Assembly (NCBI GenBank): GCA_019894765.1
Contig: JAGXNT010000024.1
Location: 62,001-126,000 of the forward strand
Direction of reading: 5' to 3'
Length of the DNA: 64,000 bases
Source: Candidatus Heimdallarchaeota archaeon
GTDB lineage: Archaea; Asgardarchaeota; Heimdallarchaeia; JABLTI01
Part shown: positions 18,962 through 28,634 of the stretch, one piece after another
How the letters are laid out: every line of letters begins with the position of its first letter
Position numbering within the stretch: position 1 is the first letter of the stretch
Made by a program: the position numbers and the translations under genes
Notes under the pieces: generated by a model
Told to the model about the DNA's origin: nothing
The model's input: the letters and a program-made list of their open reading frames with translations, nothing else
Database searches by the model: none

Positions 18962-20146
18962 TTACTCTTCTTTTCTTCGATTTTCTGCTCTTTTCTCTCG
19001 CTTTGTTCCACGATGCTCTAATCGCTTTGTGACTCTTCCTATTCGGTTATAACCCCATTTCTCAAGTGTGAGATTCCATCTTTCCTTAATCTTTAATCTC
19101 AACGTTTCATCCAAAGTAAATTTATTTCTTTTGTATGTCTTGTTTGAATTTAAATATGAATTAAAACTACTAAGTGTTTCTTCAAATCCATCTAAGCTTA
19201 TTGTTTGATAAATTTCCTTTAATCCTTTGACTGGATCTTGAATGAAATCCTCATATCTTACTTCTACTAAATTTCCTTTAGGTATGAGATTCTTTTCTTG
19301 GAAGAATTTTTCAAACATTTCTTCATACAAACCTAGTATGAATTCGATGCCTTCATCATCTGTATAGGGTTCTTGTAAAAAGAAATAAGGAAACATTGTT
19401 CTGTACATATTCAAAGTAGAAAGAAATACTTCGTATGGATTACGATAAATGTGGATGAATTTCGCATCAGGAAACATCTCTAACAATAACTTAACTCTAA
19501 AGGTATTTGATGGGTTTTTCAAAATGAGTTGTTTTCCTTGAGAAGAAAAAGTTACTTTCTGTAGAAAGCGTCTGAAAATTCTCTTCCATTTTGTGATAGT
19601 ACGTTTAGGTAATCTATCAATTGAACAATATCTGGAGTAGTAATTTAGATTCTGTGGAAAAGCCATACCATGATATAAGGAATAACTGGAGATATTCGCC
19701 ATTGCATATTCTTCTTCTTGAGGTTCATATGGACCCAATCTCATATTATCCATTCTCCTCTTGGAAGGCATGAAACGTTTCAAGATTGGTTTGAATAATT
19801 TTCCACAACTGATAAAAATAGAAGGCAAAAATGCATGCAGATTCGATACGTAGGCAAATTGCTGATCTTGTATCATTAAGGATTGTAAATGAGTTGTCCC
19901 ACTACGCCAATGACCAATTATAAAAACAGGAGGTTTAGAAATTTTTGTTTGTTTTATTATCCTACCATAACGAATTCTCTCATAAAGAGCAAAAGGAGCT
20001 GTGGATAATGTAATCAGACTAATGAAAAGTGCTCGAGGAAAATAACGCCAACTTATTTTAAATCGATTCTCACGTAATAAACGAAGCCAATTAATGATGT
20101 TTGTTCCAGTCAGTGGTTGTTCAGTAACCTTAGATGTTTCCTGCAA
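18962..20146 (-). CDS. Sulfotransferase family protein
   Basis: 394 residues. The 5'-phosphosulfate loop is visible as IIGHWRSGTTHLQSLM near residue 70 and the 3'-phosphate-binding segment as FIHIYRNPYEVFLSTLNMY near residue 225. The C-terminal ~30 residues are highly basic. The enzyme would transfer sulfate from PAPS to a small molecule, glycan or lipid; the acceptor is unknown. TTG start with AGGAGA about nine bases upstream. A hydrophobic stretch near residues 30-55 may anchor it to the membrane. Sulfotransferases are uncommon in archaea, so transfer from bacteria is possible. Confidence 0.85.
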   Translation of the reverse strand: MQETSKVTEQPLTGTNIINWLRLLRENRFKISWRYFPRALFISLITLSTAPFALYERIRYGRIIKQTKISKPPVFIIGHWRSGTTHLQSLMIQDQQFAYVSNLHAFLPSIFISCGKLFKPILKRFMPSKRRMDNMRLGPYEPQEEEYAMANISSYSLYHGMAFPQNLNYYSRYCSIDRLPKRTITKWKRIFRRFLQKVTFSSQGKQLILKNPSNTFRVKLLLEMFPDAKFIHIYRNPYEVFLSTLNMYRTMFPYFFLQEPYTDDEGIEFILGLYEEMFEKFFQEKNLIPKGNLVEVRYEDFIQDPVKGLKEIYQTISLDGFEETLSSFNSYLNSNKTYKRNKFTLDETLRLKIKERWNLTLEKWGYNRIGRVTKRLEHRGTKREKRAENRRKEE

Positions 20147-20399
20147 ATAATTTGTCTCCTATTTAATAACCATGAGTATTTTTACCATATAATGATAAAA
20201 AGAGGGAGTTAAGAAACAATATAACATATAGTAAAATGGCATATTAATTTTGTTAGACTGTTATGAAGTCATATAAATTTATAATAACTGAAAAGCACCT
20301 AGATTTTGTTATATTTATTTAAGAATTTTTGATTCATCCATACTGGCAAAAATATTAAAGGGAAAAATACCCTAGATACTAAATGTATAATTAAAATTA

Positions 20400-20564
20400 A
20401 TGGTGAAAAAAATGGAAGAACCTACCTGTCCAAATTGTGGAAAATCAGATCATTTCAGATATAAACAAATTAAACATGTAACTCAAACAATGCCAAGAGA
20501 TTTAGTGGCTATGGTTTATTGTACAAACTGTGGAACCATTATTGGTATTGGTGCTGGGCGATAA
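20400..20564 (+). CDS. Small zinc-ribbon protein (54 aa)
   Basis: A short ORF with ATG at 20400 and TAA at 20562-20564. It has two CxxCG knuckles, CPNCG at residues 10-14 and CTNCG at 41-45, separated by 26 residues: a typical treble/zinc-ribbon layout. A second in-frame ATG is at codon 5. The 3' end GTIIGIGAGR is short and hydrophobic. It could be a small transcription- or translation-associated zinc protein; no specific family is claimed. It converges on top6A, with 18 bases between stops. Confidence 0.75.
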   Translation: MVKKMEEPTCPNCGKSDHFRYKQIKHVTQTMPRDLVAMVYCTNCGTIIGIGAGR

Positions 20565-20582
20565 AAAAAATCTAAAGTGGAG

Positions 20583-21710
20583 CTATATTTTTCCACTTTT
20601 CTTTAATTTCTCAATATCCTTGAATTTGTCAGGTAAGTATTCATCAACAACAAAAGTGAGACTCTTAGAAGTGAGAGATTGTTGTTCTGCTTTCTTCTTT
20701 AATTTCATGAATTCTTTCAATTCATCTTGAAGATATGGTTTCTGATATCTGGGATCACGAATTAATTGAACTGTTCTTGCAGTGTCTCCTTTTGTAAAGT
20801 TGTCAGTTGGCAAATCATATTTTACAATATCAGTAGCAGTTAAACCCATCCAGATGGCGTCAGGAGTAGTTAAGCCAGTAAGATGAGCAGCAGCAGCGCT
20901 ACCTGAAGCTATGACATTATAGATGTGCATTCCCCAGGGATCTGCATCTACAAATGCATACACTGGTAGTTTCAACTCTTCATTCAATCTTCTTATCAAT
21001 CGTCTAGTTCCTCTAGGTGCTTGACCAGCGAGGTGAACTAATATGGCGTTGAATTGCTCATCAGCATCTTCTTCAATTAATCTTTGAAACATACCACCTG
21101 ACTCTATACAGATGACTTTATCAGCACCTGTTCTTTCGAAATCACTTTTAACCATTGTTGGTCCTATAGTTTGCCCATCTGGATTAAAAGTTAAGTCGAG
21201 TTCTCTTTTCTGTTTTGTTTTTTTGTCTAGGAATGAGACAACGAGATCTCCGAAGATCGTACTTCTAGCATCTGGGAAAATGTTGAAATCCTCTCGAGCC
21301 ATTCCTATTATTGCTTCAACGTCAGTAATTACATTATCAGATTCCGATTGGTCATTGAACATTTTTGCCATAGCAGATTCTGAGGAATAATATAGGTCTC
21401 TCAAGGTGCTAGTTCTACCAGGTTGCAACAGATCTCTTGCAGCAAAAGAAGCAACAAACATCGTTTGTAAAAATGGTTTCAAATGTCGAACATTTCCTGC
21501 AGATCTTCTTACCTTTTTATCACCAACTGAATACTGTCTTGTTTTTAAATCGTAGTAAATGTTAGAACTTGCACGCAAAGGCATTTCGAAATCCGGGTAT
21601 TTTTGCTCCTCTAATTGCTCATAGACATCTTTACCTAGAGCTACGAGTTTCTTGAACGACTTATCTTTAACTAGATCTGCATGAGTTTTTTCTTTAGTTT
21701 CTTTAGACAT
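20583..21710 (-). CDS. top6A: DNA topoisomerase VI subunit A
   Basis: About 375 residues. The 5Y-CAP domain carries the Spo11-type active site TSTLRDLYYSSES (catalytic Tyr near residue 105). The Toprim domain has VICIESGGMFQRL (Glu) and VYAFVDADPWGMHIY (DxD). The LTGLTTPDAIWMGL stretch is typical of Top6A. Subunit A cleaves DNA as an A2B2 enzyme that relaxes and decatenates DNA. ATG 21710 is preceded by AAGGTGA at five bases, so I prefer it to the GTG at 21719. It lies 18 bases downstream of top6B in one operon. Confidence 0.96.
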   Translation of the reverse strand: MSKETKEKTHADLVKDKSFKKLVALGKDVYEQLEEQKYPDFEMPLRASSNIYYDLKTRQYSVGDKKVRRSAGNVRHLKPFLQTMFVASFAARDLLQPGRTSTLRDLYYSSESAMAKMFNDQSESDNVITDVEAIIGMAREDFNIFPDARSTIFGDLVVSFLDKKTKQKRELDLTFNPDGQTIGPTMVKSDFERTGADKVICIESGGMFQRLIEEDADEQFNAILVHLAGQAPRGTRRLIRRLNEELKLPVYAFVDADPWGMHIYNVIASGSAAAAHLTGLTTPDAIWMGLTATDIVKYDLPTDNFTKGDTARTVQLIRDPRYQKPYLQDELKEFMKLKKKAEQQSLTSKSLTFVVDEYLPDKFKDIEKLKKSGKI

Positions 21711-21728
21711 ATTCTTCACCTTCTAAGA

Positions 21729-23237
21729 CTATTCTTTATCTCTTCCCTTACCTCCAGCCACAAAATCTGTGGGAGGAACCTGTTTTTTACCACTTAACTT
21801 AGTTGCAAATTGAGCGATATAAGGTAAGTACTTTTCAAAGATACTTGCTCGTTTTGCAGAGCGCTCTTCACGTTCAATTCGGGAAAGATAGACGCGCATT
21901 TTTCTTGCACAAACTTGCATGGCTAATCTCATTTCACGTTCCAATTCCGGTCGATCTGCAATGGATTCCTTTCCAGCTGTTCGATAAGGAACCTTTGTGG
22001 AAGCGATGTGAGTGATTATTGCTAGTTTTGCATTTTGAGGAACTTTATACATCCGCCAATTAAAGGAGCGAATAACTTTCGCAGCAACATCAGCATATTG
22101 ATCGTAAAGCAATGGAATTCGATTTGCAAAACGAAACAGTGTAGGTTCTGATGCCGCTTCAATTTTATTACCACCATAAGCCATCGCTACTTCAACGACA
22201 AATGGATGACCTGAATATGCTTGAGGTTTTCTGGTTACAGTAGTTACAAACATTGGTTCTAGTTCCTTCAGTATTCCAGCTTCTAGAACAGTTTCCCCTA
22301 TGGGTGATAAGCACTTCGTTTCTGGTGAGAGAAAGTCTTCGTAGGAATTCATTCCTTGCACACATCTTACGATTTCGTCATGATCAAGCTGATCAGGTAC
22401 TTTGTCAGGTTTAATGTTTACATATTTCAAGAAATTTATTGCTGTTATTTCACCAACTCGCTGGAAATTGCTAGTGAGGAAATTCTTCATTGATTTTTGC
22501 TTTGCTACTCTGATCAATCGCAGCATTTTTTCAGTATCAATTCCCCTTGGATGAGGTAAAACAGCTTTTCCAAGTTTCGGTACTTCATCTACAATTTTAT
22601 TGAATTTGTAGAGAATACCATAGGCATCAATAAAAGTAATACTTGCATATGGTGCAACCAATGCTGTTGATTCTATGTAATCCAAAATTTTTGGATGAGC
22701 TCTTTTATAATCCCCTTCTATGTTAACCTCGACAGCTACTCCATGCCATTTCTTCTTGTTTGGGATTTGATTGTGATATCTAATAATTGGTTCATTTCTT
22801 TGGATATCAATCATTAAATGATATTCATCTATCACATCACTTCCTCGTGTACAACTAAGGACACGTGTTGGAAGATTAGTTGTGATTTGTGAATATAGTA
22901 CAGTCATAGACGCTCCTAAACCAAAATGCCCTCGGGATTGACGTTCAACGTATTTCCCACCGAAAAGAAGTTTTGCTAAGGCTTGTGGCACCTTATTACC
23001 AGGTATTCCTATACCATTATCACTTATGAAAATCGTATACACATCATCTGATTTTTCTTTGATTGATACGAAAACATCAGGATTGATTCCACCGATTTCC
23101 GCTCCATCAAAAGAGTTCTCAATGATCTCTCTAAAGGCGGTATAGAGACTTTTTACAGGGGAATCAAAACCAGCTAGTTCTCTATTTCGATAAAAGAAAT
23201 CAGCTGGAGAAAGTTGTTTAAATTCGACCTTACTCAA
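21729..23237 (-). CDS. top6B: DNA topoisomerase VI subunit B
   Basis: 502 residues. The GHKL ATPase domain is clear: ENSFDGAE (N box), FISDNGIGI (G1) and GHFGLGASMTVLYSQ (G2). It is followed by the H2TH and transducer segments and a basic C-terminus. It dimerises on ATP binding and drives strand passage with subunit A. Start is TTG at 23237 after GTGATAACC. The length is close to that of archaeal homologues; no separate C-terminal Ig-like domain is evident. Promoter-proximal gene of the top6BA operon. Confidence 0.96.
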   Translation of the reverse strand: MSKVEFKQLSPADFFYRNRELAGFDSPVKSLYTAFREIIENSFDGAEIGGINPDVFVSIKEKSDDVYTIFISDNGIGIPGNKVPQALAKLLFGGKYVERQSRGHFGLGASMTVLYSQITTNLPTRVLSCTRGSDVIDEYHLMIDIQRNEPIIRYHNQIPNKKKWHGVAVEVNIEGDYKRAHPKILDYIESTALVAPYASITFIDAYGILYKFNKIVDEVPKLGKAVLPHPRGIDTEKMLRLIRVAKQKSMKNFLTSNFQRVGEITAINFLKYVNIKPDKVPDQLDHDEIVRCVQGMNSYEDFLSPETKCLSPIGETVLEAGILKELEPMFVTTVTRKPQAYSGHPFVVEVAMAYGGNKIEAASEPTLFRFANRIPLLYDQYADVAAKVIRSFNWRMYKVPQNAKLAIITHIASTKVPYRTAGKESIADRPELEREMRLAMQVCARKMRVYLSRIEREERSAKRASIFEKYLPYIAQFATKLSGKKQVPPTDFVAGGKGRDKE

Positions 23238-23398
23238 TGGTTATCACTCAATTAATTGCGCTCTAGTCAATTATTTCATTCATCTAATTATAATTTTTTG
23301 CCATAAAAAATGTGAGAAGGAATAATTATTGATTTTATTTGGTTTTATGCTAGTAGAATAGAGTTTAAAAAATCACACTGCATCGTTTTTTGAGGAAA

Positions 23399-23506
23399 AT
23401 GAGTGAAGAATGGTAAAGTGAAGAGAAAGCAATCGAAATTGATCCAGATGAATTGAAAGATCCCAAAGAATTTCAAATTAATACAGAAGATCTGTTATAC
23501 GTTTAA
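23399..23506 (+). pseudogene. Small reading frame interrupted by an in-frame TAA
   Basis: ATG 23399 has GAGG four bases upstream, but the sixth codon is TAA (23414-23416). The same frame then stays open for another 29 codons (SEEKAIEIDPDELKDPKEF...) to TAA at 23504. The acidic, proline-containing sequence after the stop looks protein-like. It may be the remnant of a small acidic protein gene or chance. It lies in the 270-base gap between top6B and the acyltransferase; nothing else is seen there. Confidence 0.3.
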
Positions 23507-23510
23507 GTGA

Positions 23511-24848
23511 TTACAAGATTTCAGTAACCTTAACATCAATCCCGAATTCTTTAAGGCGATTGAAAAACATCTCTTCAACATTTTTTTCGTTTACATTTCT
23601 TACAAAATTAATGTTTAATTCATCAAAGTAAGTTAGCATAGCACAACTGGATTTGAAGTAATGATGAGTCATAGGGAGGAGTTGTATATCTACCACCTCG
23701 TCACTTAGTTGAATAGGCATGGATGTTCTACCCATATTAGTTAGAAATGCTGAGAAAAGTGCTTCAGCCGCTCTTCTGTAAATAGGGATTATAAGTAATA
23801 ATTTCAAGAAATATGGAGTTATATGTAAAGCTGGATTAGCTGCAAGCGCAACAAAATTCGATATTTGTTGAATCAGGGATTTCTCTGTTAAATTTAGATA
23901 TTTGTAATGATGAACTCGTTCGATTATCTCTTCAAAAGTGAATTCACCTAGACGAGGATCAATACCAGGATAAATAAAAGTAGTAAAATTCCTCATTGTT
24001 TTAGAAGGAATGATATTTCTTGCGTTTATAGGTAACATAATCCTTATTGGTCTTTTAAGTCGTCTCGATTTTCTACGTGGTAGATTAAAAAGTATTTTTT
24101 GTAGAACATCAATATAAACAGCAGTCAGAAATTCTGTTAAAGTAACTTTCCACTCTTTGGCAACTTGAAGAACATCATTTACATCCATTTTACCATTTAT
24201 GACATGAGAAACACCAGTTCTAACACGATCATAAGGAAGATGAAAAGCGGGAAAAATTCTTCCAACTTTAGGTATACCTATCTTGAAGTTCTTCCGATAA
24301 GAATACTCAAATTCTTTAGGATCAGGTGTTTGGTCCGCTCTGAAAACATCACCCCAGTCATCAATGACATGACCTTGAATTCTTAGATATTCTGTAATTA
24401 GAGCTTTCAGAAATATTAGAGCAGCAAAACCATCAGTCAAGCTATGATGAAATTCAACCATAATTTGATTATAATTGGCAATTACTCGAAATGGAAAAAC
24501 AGTAGTAGATTTAATTGGTATGTGTTGACATGGATACTCAGGTTCTTTGATCACTTGTGGTTTATCTGTTGTGGTTTTCCACTTATACCACAGAAAACCT
24601 CGAGAGAATTTTACTTGATAATAGGGAAAACGAGGAAGAATGTTATCTAAAGCTTGTTGAAGATCATTGGCTTTTACTAACTCTTTCAAAGTTGCCCAGA
24701 AACGATAGACACAGGGAATTTTTGGTGAAGATGCTAAAGAGAATAAAGTACCTGCAGTATCTACTCGATACTTTTCTTTTATCGGAGATTCTTCTTCTGA
24801 TATTGCAGAAGATTCTTTCCGTTTTTCTTTTTCAGGTTTCTTACCCAC
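23511..24848 (-). CDS. Condensation-type acyltransferase (HHxxxDG; alcohol acetyltransferase / PapA-like)
   Basis: 445 residues of the CoA-dependent acyltransferase superfamily. The active-site motif HHSLTDG lies near residue 137 (EFHHSLTDGFAALIF). A conserved scaffold segment is ...ILFNLPRRKSRRLKRPIRIMLPINAR, the equivalent of the second-domain floor loop. Family members acylate alcohols or transfer acyl groups between thioesters and hydroxyls. The N-terminal 30 residues are charged and probably disordered. GTG start with GGTGA six bases upstream. The acceptor is unknown; lipid or secondary-metabolite esterification is possible. Confidence 0.8.
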   Translation of the reverse strand: MGKKPEKEKRKESSAISEEESPIKEKYRVDTAGTLFSLASSPKIPCVYRFWATLKELVKANDLQQALDNILPRFPYYQVKFSRGFLWYKWKTTTDKPQVIKEPEYPCQHIPIKSTTVFPFRVIANYNQIMVEFHHSLTDGFAALIFLKALITEYLRIQGHVIDDWGDVFRADQTPDPKEFEYSYRKNFKIGIPKVGRIFPAFHLPYDRVRTGVSHVINGKMDVNDVLQVAKEWKVTLTEFLTAVYIDVLQKILFNLPRRKSRRLKRPIRIMLPINARNIIPSKTMRNFTTFIYPGIDPRLGEFTFEEIIERVHHYKYLNLTEKSLIQQISNFVALAANPALHITPYFLKLLLIIPIYRRAAEALFSAFLTNMGRTSMPIQLSDEVVDIQLLPMTHHYFKSSCAMLTYFDELNINFVRNVNEKNVEEMFFNRLKEFGIDVKVTEIL

Positions 24849-24973
24849 TTAGTTTCACCACTAATAAGTGAATGACTCTACAAGTAATTAATAATTAATT
24901 TTGTGTCATCAAATATTTGCTTGTAGAAGAGCATTGTACACCTTATTTCAGAAAGATAGAGGTATTTGAACTT

Positions 24974-25468
24974 TTATTTATCTGTCAAATATTCATTTAG
25001 ACTATCAACCCATCGCTTTACTCGCTTGAGAGCTAAATCCTTGTCTCCCTGTAGTGGATCTTTGAATCCAATGTCTCCTATGAATTCATTACCCCGCAAT
25101 TTATTCTTCATTCGACGGGAAACTCTCCCTGCTTTTACTGTGAAACAATAGAACAAACCAATTTTTTTATCTTTGATTTTTTCGATATGAAAGAATGTTC
25201 GTAATGCTGGAGCATAGGTACCAGACCAAACAGGAGTACCAATAATAAGCAAGTCATAATCATTAGGTTTGACATCATAAGGCTTTAACAAAGGTTCAGT
25301 TTTCATGAGAACTTGTTTTTCGCCTATGTACTTCTTAATATAATCTTTTGATTTTGGCTCTTTAACTAAAGCTAATTCTAAGACGTCTGCTCCGAGTTCT
25401 TTGGCAATTGCATCGCCAATAAATTTTGAATCCCCTTCAAAAGAGTAGTAGACAACTAGTGTTTTCAC
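24974..25468 (-). CDS. Flavodoxin family protein
   Basis: 164 residues with the FMN phosphate loop near the N-terminus (LVVYYSFEGDSKFIGDAIA), the second FMN loop LLIIGTPVWSGTYAPALRTF near residue 75-95 and the strand KIGLFYCFTVKAGR. The length is that of short-chain flavodoxins. It is a cytoplasmic electron carrier. GTG start at 25468. It is divergent from the geranylgeranyl-reductase-like gene about 165 bases away; archaeal geranylgeranyl reductases need a reductant, so a link is possible but unproven. Confidence 0.88.
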   Translation of the reverse strand: MKTLVVYYSFEGDSKFIGDAIAKELGADVLELALVKEPKSKDYIKKYIGEKQVLMKTEPLLKPYDVKPNDYDLLIIGTPVWSGTYAPALRTFFHIEKIKDKKIGLFYCFTVKAGRVSRRMKNKLRGNEFIGDIGFKDPLQGDKDLALKRVKRWVDSLNEYLTDK

Positions 25469-25635
25469 AGATATTTCAACTCAATTTATAATCTATCTTC
25501 TATGTCTTTTATACTTCTCATTAACAAATTTAAGAATACTGTATTGTTTTAATTAGAAAATACAAAAGTAACTAGCAAAGATTTTAATGTAAATAACAAG
25601 TAAAATCATTTTATCTTGAGTGAAAGGTGTTAGTA

Positions 25636-26991
25636 ATGGCTTCAGAGAATTATGATTTAGTTATAATTGGAGCAGGAACCGCAGGTTGCCTAGCCGCATA
25701 TTCAGCCGCTAAAGAAGGACTAGATAAGATTGCTTTGATTGATCGAAAACCTCGGAAGCTGATTGGTAAAAAGATTTGTGGGGATGGAATTGGCACTAAT
25801 CACTTGGATTTCTTACAGGAAATCGGGTTTCCAATTAAAGAAAATAATATTCTAGCAAATACAATCAAAACTGCTCATATCATTTCCCCAGATAAGAAGA
25901 AAAATTACACCTTGCCTGTGCAAGGACAATTAGCAATAATAAATCGTCAACAATTTGGGCAAACTTTACTTGAAGAGACATTAAATCAAGGAGTCAAATT
26001 ATTCGAAAACACTACTTTTAAAACTTTGAAAAGAGACTCGAAAAAACTCCAAATACAAGCTATAAAAGATGGAACTGAAGCAATCTCGTTAACTACTCCA
26101 TTGATTATTGATGGTTCGGGAATTAACTCGAGAATACGAGAAGAACTAGGGGAATTTGGCGAGAATGCACAATTAAGGGATGAAGAACAATATTATTGCT
26201 ATCGCGAAGTATGTCAAATTGATTCTCCTCCTGAAATTTATACTGATAGTGCAATCTTTGAGTTCAGTTATGATTTAACAAAGGGTGGATACAAGTGGTT
26301 TTTCAGCAGAGGAAATAATGAATACAATATGGGAACAGGAGTTCCAAAATCTTGGATAAAAGAAACCTCACCAAAAGAAGTATATCAAACTGACATGAGT
26401 AGCAGATTTTCTGATATGAAAGTAATTGATGGAGGAGGAGGATTTGTCCCAACACGTCACCCAATTCCAACTCATGTTAAAGATAATATAATCTTAATCG
26501 GGGATGCTGGTTTAATCGTAAACCCATTACATGGTGGAGGATTAAGTCCATCACTCGCTTCAGGATATATAGCAGGAAAAATAGCAGCAAAGCAAGTTTC
26601 AGATGAGAAATTATCTGAGAACGATTTATGGATTTTCAATGAAAAAATCCATGAGAGATATGGTCTGAGATATTCAATTTTGGATCTGTATAGAATACTC
26701 TTGCAGAATATACCAGATGAAGAATTAAATGATGCATTGCATAAAGAATACTTACCTCTTGGAAGTGTCTTTTACGCGAGAGAATATGATCTACTCATGA
26801 AATTATCTAGGACACTTGGTGAAATCTGGAGTCAATTGCCTAATCCAAGATTTAATCGTTTACCAGAATTCGTTGAAAGAGTTTACGAATGCACAAACAA
26901 ATACCCAAAATCACCTGAAGAATTAGAACCCTGGGCTAAAGAATACAGAGACATTTATGCAGAGTACTATACATTGATAGCTATAAGATGA
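25636..26991 (+). CDS. Geranylgeranyl reductase family FAD-dependent oxidoreductase
   Basis: About 451 residues. The N-terminal FAD motif is LVIIGAGTAGCLAAYSAAKEG. The family Cys-containing segment is KKICGDGIG near residue 47, and the second FAD segment is LIGDAGLIVNPLHGGGLSPSLASG near residue 290. These are diagnostic of the digeranylgeranylglycerophospholipid reductase group, which saturates archaeal lipid chains. ATG 25636 has AGGTG six bases upstream and is preferred to GTG 25627. It acts at the inner face of the membrane. The exact substrate (lipid or quinone chain) is not determined. Confidence 0.9.
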   Translation: MASENYDLVIIGAGTAGCLAAYSAAKEGLDKIALIDRKPRKLIGKKICGDGIGTNHLDFLQEIGFPIKENNILANTIKTAHIISPDKKKNYTLPVQGQLAIINRQQFGQTLLEETLNQGVKLFENTTFKTLKRDSKKLQIQAIKDGTEAISLTTPLIIDGSGINSRIREELGEFGENAQLRDEEQYYCYREVCQIDSPPEIYTDSAIFEFSYDLTKGGYKWFFSRGNNEYNMGTGVPKSWIKETSPKEVYQTDMSSRFSDMKVIDGGGGFVPTRHPIPTHVKDNIILIGDAGLIVNPLHGGGLSPSLASGYIAGKIAAKQVSDEKLSENDLWIFNEKIHERYGLRYSILDLYRILLQNIPDEELNDALHKEYLPLGSVFYAREYDLLMKLSRTLGEIWSQLPNPRFNRLPEFVERVYECTNKYPKSPEELEPWAKEYRDIYAEYYTLIAIR

Positions 26992-27105
26992 ATCAGTGCT
27001 AATTATAGACTATCACAGCTTTTTTTGTTTTTGAAAATGAAGCTATTGAAACATTTTTAATGTTCAATTCTGATTTACGACTCGATTCAAAGGAGACTAA
27101 TTCTA

Positions 27106-28533
27106 ATGAATACTTCCCATGGAGATGAAAGTATTGTCGAAACCATTAGTGGTGTAGCCAATGCTAAGGGTACTCCATCGGCAAAAGAAGTATTGAAGAA
27201 TGGTACTTTCATGTTGCTGTTTGCAGCCCAGTTAACTCAAAATATTGGTGCAGCGGTTTCTTGGTTAGCATTACAGTTCTTTATATTCAAATTGACTAAT
27301 AGTCCCGGTAAAATGGGCATATTATCAATTTTTTTCTTTCTACCTTACGTTTTATTCACTCCATTCGCTGGAGTACTAGTTGATCGATTCGATCAAAGAA
27401 AAATCATGTTATATTCAAATATGCTTAGTTTCTTAGCATCTGTGGGTTATATTATTGTGTACATGTTTAGAGAATCATTAGAGGTTGTTATTAACGTAAA
27501 TGGTCTTAATATGATCAGTCTCAGATACATTTTACTACTACTCTACATCTTAACTTTCATAAATTCATCAGCAGCATCTATATTTTTCCCAGCAAGAAGT
27601 GCCTATACAAGATTAATTGTGAAGAAGAAGAATCTTCTAATTGCCAACTCAATTGGATCAACTGTTTTCCAAGTTGCAACAATTATAGGTTACGTTTTAG
27701 CTGGAGTAATAGCAAATAGAAGCTATTTGGGGAGCTTTATTTTTGATGCAGCTACATTTGCATTCTCAATGACGATGATGTTTTTCATAATTCTAGTGGG
27801 TAAGAAACCACCAGAGGTTAAACGACCTGAGGAAGTAACGTTTAGAGCACAAACAAAAGGATTATATGATGATTTAGTCGTAGGCTTTAAAACAATAAGA
27901 GCTGCGCCAAAGATTTCCTATATGTTAATAGTTTTTGCATTAACCATATTTTCATTTTCAACATTTAATGTATTGTTTATAGTTATTTTACAAGGTGAAA
28001 TGGGACTTACGGAATCGTGGTACGGTATTTTGCAAGCAGTAATGGGTGTCTCAGGAATTATTATGTCATTAATTCTTATGGGAATAGGTAGAATTAAACG
28101 TAAAATTGTAATGCTGAATTTTGCATTAATAGGTGCAACATTATTCTTGTATTTCTTTGCTTTCGCAAGAACTGCCTTGTCCATTGGTATACTTTTATTC
28201 ATATTTGGAATAGTTATTTCTACAATCAATATTTCAGCTCCAACTTTAATACAAGAACAAATACCCTACGAGAAACAGGGTCGTGTTTTTGGAACACAAC
28301 AATTATTCCAAGGTATTGCTCGATTAGCTGGAATGGGTATTGTTTCATTAGTGGCTGAAGTCGTCTTACCAAAATATATTATCTTGGTTGCAGCAGGAAT
28401 ACTAACCATTGTTATGATTTGGGGAATGATCTACTCTAATCGAGGAGAAGTAGCTAAACCAGATTATATTGATGAAGTAATAGAACCCGAATTCTCAATT
28501 GGCAAAGCAGAAGAGATTATGGATACTACATAA
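27106..28533 (+). CDS. MFS transporter (exporter-type)
   Basis: 475 residues, about 12 membrane segments, with the first-half loop motif GVLVDRFDQRKIM near residue 100 and an equivalent loop at KRKIVMLNF. The pattern 'R.Y......IPYEKQGRVFGTQQLFQGIARLAGM' is typical of the MFS_3 group that exports siderophores or drugs. The ~35-residue N-terminal tail and ~35-residue C-terminal tail are hydrophilic. ATG start with AGGAGAC nine bases upstream. The substrate is unknown. It is followed by genes for secreted proteins but no operon link is evident. Confidence 0.87.
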   Translation: MNTSHGDESIVETISGVANAKGTPSAKEVLKNGTFMLLFAAQLTQNIGAAVSWLALQFFIFKLTNSPGKMGILSIFFFLPYVLFTPFAGVLVDRFDQRKIMLYSNMLSFLASVGYIIVYMFRESLEVVINVNGLNMISLRYILLLLYILTFINSSAASIFFPARSAYTRLIVKKKNLLIANSIGSTVFQVATIIGYVLAGVIANRSYLGSFIFDAATFAFSMTMMFFIILVGKKPPEVKRPEEVTFRAQTKGLYDDLVVGFKTIRAAPKISYMLIVFALTIFSFSTFNVLFIVILQGEMGLTESWYGILQAVMGVSGIIMSLILMGIGRIKRKIVMLNFALIGATLFLYFFAFARTALSIGILLFIFGIVISTINISAPTLIQEQIPYEKQGRVFGTQQLFQGIARLAGMGIVSLVAEVVLPKYIILVAAGILTIVMIWGMIYSNRGEVAKPDYIDEVIEPEFSIGKAEEIMDTT

Positions 28534-28634
28534 CAGAAAATTTTGAATCCGAATAATCATGATAAGTGTAGTGTCAGAAGGTTTTTTTATTCTTTCATCT
28601 TTTTTATATTAGAGACTTCTTGGGAGAGTATACT

